From Agmasoma carcini (nom. nud.) (taxonomy: Eukaryota > Microsporidia > Thelohaniidae), in the NCBI GenBank assembly GCA_029232285.1, contig JAOXFI010000055.1, positions 1-41,473 of the forward strand: a stretch of 41,473 nt of DNA. Direction: 5' to 3'. The notes under the pieces are model-generated. The model was not told where the DNA came from and made no database searches. It saw only the letters and a program-made list of their open reading frames with translations. Both the position numbers and the translations under genes were made by a program. This document shows, piece by piece, positions 8,961 to 17,805 of this stretch; positions within the stretch are counted from its first letter, which is position 1; each line of letters starts with the position of its first letter.

Positions 8961-9134
8961 TTAAAACTTTGACTTCCATAATTTATAAGATTCATATAAA
9001 TTCTCTAAAACTTTGTTTTGTTCAACTATATCACAAATTTGTTTGTTTACTTCATATAAAAGCTTGTTATTAGCATCAATTGTAGATAATAATCTATTTA
9101 GAACTCTTTTCTTTCTTTCTTCAAGTCCTGACAT
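8961..9134 (-). CDS. DAD4: Dad4-like DASH/Dam1 kinetochore subunit
   Basis: A 57-codon ORF on the minus strand runs from ATG 9134-9132 to TAA 8963-8961, directly after the AAAAAATTTT start element shared by neighbouring genes. The product is a single amphipathic helical stretch beginning MSGLEERKKRVLNRLLSTI and continuing with VNKQICDIVEQNKVLENLYE. Its order of features (E..x..ILxR+..xI..xN, then N+ELxxIxxxNKxLE) lines up without gaps with yeast Dad4, a 72-residue protein of the DASH/Dam1 ring that couples kinetochores to microtubules. The lack of a longer tail is typical of microsporidian reduction. It could be another short coiled-coil protein. The promoter element and the helix pattern together make chance unlikely. 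Confidence 0.62.
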   Translation of the reverse strand: MSGLEERKKRVLNRLLSTIDANNKLLYEVNKQICDIVEQNKVLENLYESYKLWKSKF

Positions 9135-9156
9135 AAAATTTTTTAAAAAAACATTT
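9135..9156 (-). promoter_or_regulatory. AAAAAATTTT start element of the Dad4-like gene
   Basis: On the minus strand GTTTTTTTAAAAAATTTT abuts the ATG, as at the other starts of the window, and supports the 57-codon ORF as a gene. Confidence 0.5.
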
Positions 9157-9407
9157 ATAAAAAGGAAATATTTTATAAAATAAATTTTACTGTTGTAAAT
9201 ATAAATACTACATAAATTTTATAAAAAAATTATAGTTAAAGATTTGACAAATAAAATGTTTAATTTTAGATTTTTTGATTCAAAATTAAGCCAATCCATT
9301 TTAATATATTTTTATTTTAACTAAATTGTAATGTTTGATAAGTTCTTAATAGTTGATAAGCTATTAAATATCTTTTATTTATTAAATAATTATATGTTAT
9401 AATATAA

Positions 9408-9605
9408 TAACTTTCTAGAACAATCTAAAACATTTTTCTAGAACAACATAATGATATTCAAGACAACAAAATATTATTTTTTTCTAAAAGGAAACAACAT
9501 AACTATATTCAGGACAAATTAAAATATTTTTTCTAGAACAATTTTATAACTTTCTAGAAAAACATAATAATATTCTAAAATAACTAATAATATATTTTTT
9601 AGAAA
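9408..9605. repeat. TTCTAGAACAA degenerate tandem repeats
   Basis: Units close to TTCTAGAACAACATAATAATATTCAAGACAA recur three to four times. TTCTAGAA itself occurs at 9413, 9436, 9531 and 9552. TTC-nn-GAA is the core of a eukaryotic heat-shock element, but the surrounding repeat makes a plain tandem repeat the simpler reading. The array lies upstream of the Dad4-like gene and downstream of the helicase gene, both on the minus strand. Confidence 0.6.
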
Positions 9606-9627
9606 TTAAAAAATTTTTATTTTTAAA

Positions 9628-10866
9628 TTATTCTCTAAAATCAATATCAGCAGGCAGCTCAGATATTGTTGAGTTAAAATGTTTGTTAATTTCTTTAAGA
9701 CTTCCAATTTCGGATCGTGTCAATACAAACAAAGCCACTCCCTTTCTACCATATCTACCACACCTTCCTATACGATGAAGATAGTCATTCTTCTTATCAA
9801 AAGAAGGAACATCAAGAGAAACAACAACACCAAGACTCTGAATATCAACACCTCGATTCAATAATCCAGAAGTAACTAATATACGATTCTTACCACTCTT
9901 AAATCTCTCTAAAATATCATTCCTCTCTTTCATATCCTTAATTTCACCACTAATAATCTCACATGGCCAATCACGTAATCTTAACAAATCAAACGCTTTC
10001 TGTGCTTCAGACCTTCTACTACAGAAAATCAACATCTGTTCAATAGCTTGTCCTTTAAAAATATCAATTAATGTATTAATCTTGATCTCAAGCTCACTAT
10101 TACGATCTACATCACCAATATTACAATAATATTGTCTAATACCATGTAATGTTTGATCATTATGTCTTAAATCAATCTCAACAGGATCTTTAAATACATT
10201 ACTCATAGGAATAAGAACATCAGATCCATAAGTAGCAGAGAACATAATAACTTGAATAGATTCAGCAGTAAGACGCATGAATATATTCTTAACATCTTCT
10301 TCAAAAGCATCAACCATCATTTCATCAGCTTCATCCAAAATAAACATTTTAATATGACCAGTTTTAAGATGATCATGTTGAATCATATGGTTAACTCTAC
10401 CAGGGGTACCAACAATGACTTGGGGTCCTGATTTAAGATTTTCCTCATCAGCTTTAACAGAATAACCACCAGCCAATGAACAGCACTTGATGCCTAAGAA
10501 TCTACCGATTTGAAGGTAAATTTTATAGTTTTGAGAAGCGAGTTCTCTAGTAGGAACTAGAACTAGAATTTGTGGTGATTTTATCTTAGGATCAACTTTT
10601 TGAAGAGAACCTATGACGAAAGCACCTGTTTTACCGGTACCAGATTGAGATTGGGCTCTCATATCTCTACCCATGATCATATGAGGAATGGCCTTCTTTT
10701 GAATAAATGAAGGACTATCGAAACCAGTTGCAAAGATACCTTTAACTAAGTCTTCTTTAAGACCAAAACTACCCCAGTCATGACAATCCTCGATAACATT
10801 CTCGTTATCAGAATCTGAGTGTGAATCATTTTCAGCAAAAACAATCTTCTTAGCTTTTTCAGCCAT
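9628..10866 (-). CDS. eIF4A-type DEAD-box RNA helicase
   Basis: This 412-residue protein has an acidic N-terminus (about 15-30) and all helicase motifs in order: the Q motif with Q56, motif I AQSQSGTGKT (71-80), Ia PTRELA (105-110), Ib TPGR (154-157), II DEAD (178-181), III SAT (210-212), IV LIFCSR (279-284), V SGLLNRGVD (333-341) and VI HRIGRCGR (364-371). Length, the lack of extensions and the C-terminal HFNSTISELPADI tail fit eIF4A (translation initiation) or its sister Fal1 (nucleolar/EJC-type). Motif V has TSG in place of the usual TTD and motif VI has Cys for Ser or Thr, both mild departures. The start is fixed by an AAAAAATTTTATCC element. The exact paralogue is not settled. Confidence 0.9.
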   Translation of the reverse strand: MAEKAKKIVFAENDSHSDSDNENVIEDCHDWGSFGLKEDLVKGIFATGFDSPSFIQKKAIPHMIMGRDMRAQSQSGTGKTGAFVIGSLQKVDPKIKSPQILVLVPTRELASQNYKIYLQIGRFLGIKCCSLAGGYSVKADEENLKSGPQVIVGTPGRVNHMIQHDHLKTGHIKMFILDEADEMMVDAFEEDVKNIFMRLTAESIQVIMFSATYGSDVLIPMSNVFKDPVEIDLRHNDQTLHGIRQYYCNIGDVDRNSELEIKINTLIDIFKGQAIEQMLIFCSRRSEAQKAFDLLRLRDWPCEIISGEIKDMKERNDILERFKSGKNRILVTSGLLNRGVDIQSLGVVVSLDVPSFDKKNDYLHRIGRCGRYGRKGVALFVLTRSEIGSLKEINKHFNSTISELPADIDFRE

Positions 10867-10891
10867 GGATAAAATTTTTTAAAAATTTTTG
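10867..10891 (-). promoter_or_regulatory. AAAAATTTTTAAAAAATTTTATCC start element
   Basis: This is the clearest instance of the shared start-proximal element, with two A-tract/T-tract blocks ending ATCC next to the helicase ATG. Confidence 0.6.
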
Positions 10892-10964
10892 TATTGAGTT
10901 TCAGCTAAATTTTATGATAAATATTTTGATTTGTTAGTTATTCTATTACATGTTTTTAATTGTT

Positions 10965-11300
10965 ATGAGATGATTAGTCACATAGTATAGATAGTCACAT
11001 ATGATCAATTATAATATAGATAGTCACACTATCATTGTAATATCGTCGTATAGTATAGATAGTCACACTATCATTGTAATATCGTCATATAGTATAGATA
11101 GTCATACTATATTGTAATATCGTCATATCGCCATATCGTCAATTCACCACATAGTCCCAACATCATATTCATACTATAACACCATCATATTCATACCATT
11201 ATACCATATCATAGTCATACCATCACACTATCATAGTCATACCATCACACCATCATATTCATACCATCACACTATCATAGTCATACTAGTCACATTAATT
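10965..11300. repeat. TAGTCACACTATCAT/CATACCATCACAC tandem array
   Basis: The first half repeats ATAGTATAGATAGTCACACTATCATTGTAATATCGTC at a period of about 50 bp. The second half passes into CATAGTCATACCATCACAC units of about 20-30 bp. It lies between the divergently transcribed helicase and GNA1-like genes. Confidence 0.75.
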
Positions 11301-11539
11301 AATCATTGTTTTAGATATTTAATTAATTCATTCAAAATATTTATAAATAATATTTTTAATATTCCAATTTTAATATTTCAAATTTTAATATTTCAGGGAT
11401 GTATCTTTAAAATAAATAATTAAGTCAATTCTTATTTAAAATATGAATAATTATGTCAATTTATTTCAGATGTCAAATATTTTGATAATTGAAAGTATTG
11501 TATTAAAAAAAAAATATCTTAGATTTTTTCCATTTTTAT

Positions 11540-11564
11540 AAAAAAAAATTTTTTAATAAAATCC
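11540..11564 (+). promoter_or_regulatory. AAAAATTTTTTAATAAAATCC start element
   Basis: A-tract/T-tract element ending ATCC directly before ATG 11565, mirroring the helicase start on the other strand. Confidence 0.55.
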
Positions 11565-12035
11565 ATGCATTTCTTTCTTTCATTATTGAGAGCACCTGAA
11601 GTTAATCCTAAGGTTGAATGTTCTGTAAGAAGAATGGAATTAAATGATTATGCTTTAGGTCTTAATGAAATATTTAAGTTTTATTATAATAAGGAAGTTG
11701 AATTTGAAGAATTTGAAAATAATTTTAAAATTAAGTTGGATCAAAAAGAAGAACTTTTTGTATGTGAAACGGAAGATGGAAAAATTAATGGATTTCTTGT
11801 ATTAATACCGCAATATAAAATAATAAGGGGTGGTTGTAAAAAGTACATAATTTATGAGTATTATTGTAGTGAGAGGAAAGGGTTACAAAAGTTAGTTAGT
11901 GAAGCTTATAAAGTGTTTTCTAATGATAGTGAAGCTTATAAAATAGTTTTTATTACTGAAAAGGATAATGAAGAGTATTTTAAGGATAATTTTAAGATAT
12001 CTGAAAGTGTTTATATTGAAATGAAGCTTAATTAA
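11565..12035 (+). CDS. GNA1: glucosamine-6-phosphate N-acetyltransferase-like (GNAT)
   Basis: At 156 residues it has nearly the length of yeast Gna1 (159). It follows the same order of elements: VRRMELNDYALGLNEIF (strand 1 and helix 1), a KINGFLVL strand, a K-IIRGGCKKYIIYEYYC segment matching the K-IH-CGKVGHIEDI strand of Gna1, a helix ending AYKVF, AYKIVFI (Gna1 CYKIIL), NEEYFKDNFK (Gna1 N..FYEKCGF) and a final VYIEMKLN strand. Gna1 makes GlcNAc-6-P for UDP-GlcNAc and hence chitin, a main spore-wall polymer. The usual acetyl-CoA pyrophosphate loop (R/Q-x-x-G-x-G) is replaced by SERKGLQK, lacking one glycine, so activity or cofactor geometry may differ. Confidence 0.68.
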   Translation: MHFFLSLLRAPEVNPKVECSVRRMELNDYALGLNEIFKFYYNKEVEFEEFENNFKIKLDQKEELFVCETEDGKINGFLVLIPQYKIIRGGCKKYIIYEYYCSERKGLQKLVSEAYKVFSNDSEAYKIVFITEKDNEEYFKDNFKISESVYIEMKLN

Positions 12036-12049
12036 ATTTATTATTTAAT

Positions 12050-12516
12050 CATTGTTATTGTCTTGCGTTGTTGGTCATAGTTGGTCAATCATGTTAGATT
12101 AGTTAGTCATGGTTGGTCATGTTGGTCATAGTCGGTCATAGTCGGTCAATCATGTTAGATTAGTTAGTCATAGTTAGTCATGTTTGGTCATGGTTGGTCA
12201 TTGTTGGTCATAGTTGGTCATAGTTGGTCATAGTCGGTCATAGTTGATCATAGTTGGTCATAGTCGGTCATGGTTGATCATAGTCGGTCATGGTTGGTCA
12301 TAGTTGATCATAGTTGGTCAATCATGTTAGATTAGTTAGTCATAGTTAGTCATGTTTGGTCATGGTTGGTCATTGTTGGTCATAGTCGGTCATGATTGAT
12401 CATAGTTGGTCAATCATGTTAGATTAGTTAGTCATAATTAGTTATGGTTAGTCATGGTTGGTCATAGTTGGTCATGGTTGGTCATGTTTAGTCATAATTA
12501 GTCAGTTATGTCAGAT
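12050..12516. repeat. GGTCATAGTT decamer satellite with higher-order units
   Basis: About 45 degenerate copies of a decamer close to TTGGTCATAG are arrayed head to tail. Within the array the longer phrase TCAATCATGTTAGATTAGTTAGTCAT recurs (near 12085, 12145, 12317 and 12410), marking a higher-order repeat. It is the largest satellite in the window and lies exactly where the housekeeping block gives way to the gene-poor block. Confidence 0.9.
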
Positions 12517-12521
12517 TAGTT

Positions 12522-12550
12522 AGTTAGATTAGTGACTAACTAATCTAACT
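12522..12550. repeat. hairpin closing the decamer satellite
   Basis: AGTTAGATTAGT (12522-12533) and its exact reverse complement (12539-12550) are separated by five bases, a perfect 12 bp inverted repeat at the end of the array. Confidence 0.75.
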
Positions 12551-12666
12551 TAAAAATTATAACAATTTTATATTGAAAAATATAAATCTATTTATAAATA
12601 TAAGATTTTATATTGAATAAATTTTGATCAAAGATATTTATGAATTTTAAAAAATTGATATTTTTT

Positions 12667-13727
12667 ATTTGCTACTTCTAACGATTACAACAATACAAAT
12701 GAGAATAATAGAGAAGTACTATTAAATAATTATGAATCTTCTATAGGAGAACCAAACCTTTCAACTTCTTATTCATATCAAAATAATAGAGAAGTATTAT
12801 TAAATAATTATGGATCTACTATAGGAGAACCAAACCCTTCAACTTCTAATGGTAATTCATTTAAAACGAACATTTTAGGAATTTACATTATCAGCTTAAC
12901 ATTGATTTTATAAAAAGAAGTAATTTACAAATAGAACATGAAAAAAAATTAAAACTTGAATCAAATCCATTAATTCCACAACATTCCAATTTAATTAATC
13001 GTTTTAATACTCCATCAATTCAATTAGAATCTATGCAAGGAAATGTTATGCAAGAAAATAATTCTTCAGAAGAAATTAATGTTACAGACATCAGCGACAC
13101 AGAAGAAAATAGTGTTATAGAAGAAAATAAAGCAATACAAGAAAATAATGTTATGCAAGAAAATAATGCAATACAAGAAAATAATGTTGTGCATGAAAAT
13201 AAAGCAATACAAGAAAATAATATTACTCAAGAAAAAAATGTTATGCAAAGAAATAATTTTATGGAAGAAAATAATGATAAAAATTTATCAAATTTAAAAC
13301 TTAAAAGAAAAATAGTTAAAAATGATAAAATTAAAAAAACAAGAAAAGTTCAAAATACAAAAATTTGCTTATTTAGTTTCAAAAAATCAAATAATAAAAT
13401 CAAATATTATTTTTTATAATAAAAATACAATTATTTGTGATTTAACTAACATAAAAGATTTTACAAATATTGGAATATATTTATATAATTTAAAAAATAA
13501 TTATTATTGATTTTAAAGAACAAATATTTAATTTTGATATTATTAGAAGAAATGATATTAATTTTTTATCTTTTGATATAAAAAATGATATTGAAAAAGA
13601 AAATTTAATAATTCTTTTAGTTAAAATGTCAGATGTTGGTAATGTAATTGTAACAAAGAAACCTATTAGAGAATGTGATAAAAGAGAACGTAAGGCTTTT
13701 GTATATTGTTATAAATCGTATTTATAA
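12667..13727 (+). pseudogene. FLYCYK-family pseudogene
   Basis: The segment aligns along its whole length with the family gene at 20612. Relative to that gene, a deletion has fused the promoter sequence GATATTTTTT to the codons after the signal peptide, removing the ATG. Two 26-residue repeats follow. A one-base loss near 12855 shifts the frame. The central NVMQEN-type repeats are open again (13033-13419), the frame shifts once more within about 13360-13420, a stop lies at 13508, and the C-terminal domain persists to KAFVYCYK plus three extra codons. The middle (about 12960-13110) is almost identical to 21075-21245, whereas the C-terminal domain is quite diverged, pointing to past recombination between copies. 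A basic patch (KLKRKIVKNDKIKKTRK) precedes the domain as in the intact copies. Confidence 0.85.
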
Positions 13728-14459
13728 TATTTTTATAATATAATTTTTATTATATTTTTATTATTATTTTTATATTTCAATTTTTTATATTATTTTTATT
13801 ATTATTTTTATATTATTTTTATATTTCAATTTTTTATATTATTTTCATTATTTTCAAATATTTCCATATTATTTTCAAATATTTTCAAATATTTCATTTT
13901 TTTTAAGTATAAAGTATTAACACCTTTATTTGGTTTGAAATATGTTGTTTATAATAATGTTCTTATGTTACTAACTTTAAACTAAGAGGCTAGATTGATC
14001 AAGAAATAAAATTTATATATGAATTGATATACTTTTATAATTGTTATGTATCAGAATGTGATATATTGAATTATGTTGATCATTACTATCTCTAAGACAG
14101 TGTGAAAACTATTTAAAAACGATACCCCTACAGAAGAATGATACATGACAACAGAACATAGATGATAAACACACTATTAAGACATTGGCCTGGTACTTCC
14201 AACAAAACATAAATAAATCAACTTTTGGTGCAATACTTTATAGATATCAGTTATATTTAGGTCTTAACAATAATATTTAAATTTGAACTGATTGTAACTG
14301 TTTAAGAGGGCGTAATAAATCAATTATTTAAAATTTGACATTGATCTTAACTATTTTGCTTTATTTTATTCTTTTGTATTCAGAGCCATGTTGTAATTTT
14401 TATTTTTTTATAATCATATTTGGGTTAGATAATATAAAGAGGGGTTGAAAAATTATGAT

Positions 14460-14660
14460 TATATTTAATTGTTAATCATGTACATTACTTATTCAATTGT
14501 TGATCATGTACATTACTTATTTAAATATTAATTATGTACATTACTATTCAATTGTTGATCATGTACATTACTTATTCAATTGTTAATTATGTACATTACT
14601 ATTCAATTGCTAATCATAACAACTTATATAATTGTTAATCATGTACATTACTTATTTAAA
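14460..14660. repeat. ATCATGTACATTACTTATTCAATTGTT tandem repeats
   Basis: Six or seven degenerate units of about 30-36 bp, each with GTACATTAC or a variant followed by TATTCAATTGTT. Confidence 0.75.
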
Positions 14661-15063
14661 TATTAACATCATAACAACTTATTCAATTGTAATTCTAACT
14701 ATTATAACATATTGAGCTATAGAAAGATTATATTTAGATGCCAAAATACATAAAAATGGTTTTTTAACAACTTGTCTATCTATAATTTTATATACTCTAA
14801 AACCACAAGAGAATGTATATTTATTTATTTAAAATAAAAAGATTATATGTTTAATCAGCAGATTCTTTCCTTATAGTATAATTATAAAATTGATTTAGAA
14901 ATATTTACATTTTAAATTAATAGATTTTTGAGATCACATATACAGTACTAAAAAAATTGTAAAAGATTGGAAAATATTAAAAAATTAAAGTCTAATATTT
15001 CTTATAAAGAGCCTATCAAATATACAAATATTCTAATTTCAGATTATACTCAATGAACAAAAT

Positions 15064-15262
15064 TAACATAGCTGGATCGAAGGGACTACTATATGGTTCA
15101 AAAGCAATAAACTGACAAAGTGAAGCTACAACTTAAAATTTTATAAAATTATTTAACATCAGAAACATAGCTGGATCGAAGGGACTTCTATATGGTTCAA
15201 AAGCAATAAACTGACAAAGTGAAGCTACAACTTAAAATTTTTAAATTTTATAAAATTATTTA
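15064..15262. repeat. 99 bp direct tandem duplication
   Basis: The segment starting ACATAGCTGGATCGAAGGGA at 15066 is repeated at 15165 with very few changes over about 95 bp, including GGTTCAAAAGCAATAAACTG and GAAGCTACAACTTAAAATTT. The unit is more G+C-rich than its flanks. It has no ORF and no convincing tRNA fold. Confidence 0.85.
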
Positions 15263-15989
15263 TCAAAGATATGATACTCAATAAGAAATATATAAATAAT
15301 ATTTGAAAGCAGTTCTGTCATTCCAGAATTTAAAATATTGTGATATTAAAAACTTTATAAGATCTATAATAGTCAATCACAACTAACTTAAAATTGTATG
15401 AATATATTTTAGTTACTACAAATAAACTCACAAGACGAGAGTTGAATACTTTGAATGTGCAACATTATTAACCCAAATATATGTAATGATCATACTACTA
15501 ATATTTACTGTTTGAAAATCAGAACTTTTCTCTCTTATAAATTAGTGTATAGTGTCGTTTGCCGAGAAACGATTGGATGGGTTTTTCTAGCTTTTTACCA
15601 GATGTTTTTGACTTTGTCTTGTCTCAGCATAAAAAACATTATTAATATAATTATTATTTTTAAATTGCGCATTTTATATAAACTATTTTGATGTTTTTTA
15701 ATTCGACAAAAATATTCAGTTATTTTCAATATGAGAAATCAATGTAAAACTGAATTAAATAGATCTAACGCGTAAGATCACATTAGAATATACAAAAATT
15801 ATAAAGAATATATATAATGGTATTAGCAGTAATTAATTTATAATAAAAAATTAATAAAAAATGAATTGAATTTTAGTGTTTTTGATAAAAGTTTTGCTCT
15901 TTTTCTTAGAGAAAATGTTATTTTCTCTTTTTAAAGCCAAAATTATCAAATTTGAACATAAACATAATAATAATTTGATTTGGGTTGTA

Positions 15990-16190
15990 TAAGTAGAAAC
16001 GGTATTGAAAATTTGTTTGTTTTAAATAATCTATATTGTACTCAAATATTTAGTAATAATTTAAATGAGAGAAATTGAAATTTTCAATTTTCAAAAATAA
16101 TTATTTTGTATTGAATAAGTAAAGATGGCATTAGAAATTTGTTTGTTTTAAATAATCTATATTGTACTTAAATATTAAGTAATAATTTAA
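15990..16190. repeat. two-copy direct repeat, period about 126 bp
   Basis: ATTTGTTTGTTTTAAATAAT begins at 16011 and again at 16137, followed both times by CTATATTGTACT-AAATATT-AGTAATAATTTAA, and preceded by related TTGTAT-AATAAGTA sequences. Confidence 0.75.
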
Positions 16191-17759
16191 TTTCAACGAG
16201 ACAATGATTCAAAGCATAAAACCAACATAACAATAGTGTTTTTAATACACAAACATTGAGGTGTTAAATGTCTATCTATAACCTCAAACTTATAGAACAT
16301 ATATAGTCTTATTAAAATAAGAAATATTGTTTTTAAAAACGGGGCGTATTTAATATCAATAATCAGTGAAATTGATCTGATATCGGTACCTTATATTAGA
16401 GAATTATATTAGTGACAATATTAAAGAAGTTTTATGGTAAAAGGTGAGTATATATTTTATAAAATACAAGATTTAAAGAATAAAATAGATATACTTATGC
16501 AATTTACTTTTATTGTATTCTTTCTAAATAAACTTTTTGGGTTGTCTTGTTTTTTTAGAGAGTATACAAACAATATAATTTCATCATAATACATTAAAGA
16601 ATTTTAATTCAAAATAGAATTTATTTATATCGTTATGATACTTTTACAATTTATTATACAAAATAGCTATGATTAAAATGTTCTATTGGATTAACGAAAG
16701 AATGTAATCTGCATAAAGAGTGTTAAATTGGAAACAATATATAATTGGTCTATAACAGACCAAAAATTATCAGAATTCAAAGTAAGTCATTTAAGAATAC
16801 GCATAATTTTAATAAATTTGGTATTTTTTGCAATGAAGTGTTATTTCATGATCTAAAATATATAATCTGATTAGTTTTTTATTTAATCTTGTTGTCACTA
16901 TTTAAAATAGTATTAAAATTACTTTTTTCTACAAAATCCCAAATATTATATTTCATTTACTTTATTTTATGTTTTGACTTGTAGATTTAGATTTGTTTTC
17001 TTTCTGCTACTGTAAATTGATTATAAATAATAATATTCCTATAAAACTTGAATATGAATAGAAAAGTTATTATTTTGTACCTTCTTTATTTTGCCATAGC
17101 ATACATATTGTATAAATAAAAATTTTATAAAAAAAGTGATAACAAATATACAAAAATAATAAAATTAGAAAATAATATTAATTTTGTTGTGTATTATTTT
17201 ATAATATTTAAATATTCAAAATATTAATATTACAATTCTAATTTTGTTAGATTTCTCTTAAACATAACAATTTTATCATTTTATTAAATTTATTTATAAT
17301 TATGGAACTGATCATGATTCGGAGATAATTAGCATTAAATAAGTATTAAAATTTTATAATTTAGTGTTCTCACATTTCTCGTTACACAAATAAAACTAAT
17401 TTAAATAAAAATAATTTTTTTTTATTTTTATAAAATCAATTTATTTTTCTTTCTTTAATAGTAAGAAATTAAATATTGATAAAATTTTAATAAAATCTTT
17501 ATATTATTGCTATATATGTATTAATCTTGATATAATGATAAAAAGGCTTGATTTATAGAGGTTATACATCTAATTACAAAGTTTCCACACCAATCATTAA
17601 ATAATTTTTTTATTATTTCTTATATATTTAAAAATATATATATTAACTATTCTGAGTGTGATTAACCACTGATTGGTTGTTTTTTATATAAAAATTATTT
17701 TTACTAATGACTGTTATAGAGTGTATATTCTCTAAATTAAAAATATTTATGTATTTTAA

Positions 17760-17805
17760 AAAATTGATATTTTTTCTATAAATAAAAAATTTAAAAAATT
17801 TTATC
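17760..17805 (+). promoter_or_regulatory. conserved 5' flank of the FLYCYK genes (group A)
   Basis: TTGATATTTTTTCTAT, a TAAA-rich spacer and AAATTTTATC precede the ATG here. They recur before 20612 with few changes, and a truncated form lies before the pseudogene at about 12650, so promoter and gene were duplicated together. Confidence 0.6.

Larger units (their letters stand above)
13728..17640. other. gene-free A+T-rich region with local repeats
   Basis: No ORF here looks real. The start (13735-13910) is a T-rich tract of ATTATTTTTATTATT units. Three tandem structures, listed separately, occur at 14460-14660, 15064-15262 and 15990-16190. The rest is unremarkable A/T-rich DNA with many stops in all frames, and I see no RNA gene in it. 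Confidence 0.5.

Noticed and set aside
12050..12516. CRISPR-like array
   Set aside because: Units are degenerate decamers without spacers, in a eukaryotic context; it is a satellite.
15455..15691. 78-codon plus-strand ORF in the gene-free region
   Set aside because: No start element, no recognisable motif, skewed composition; consistent with chance.
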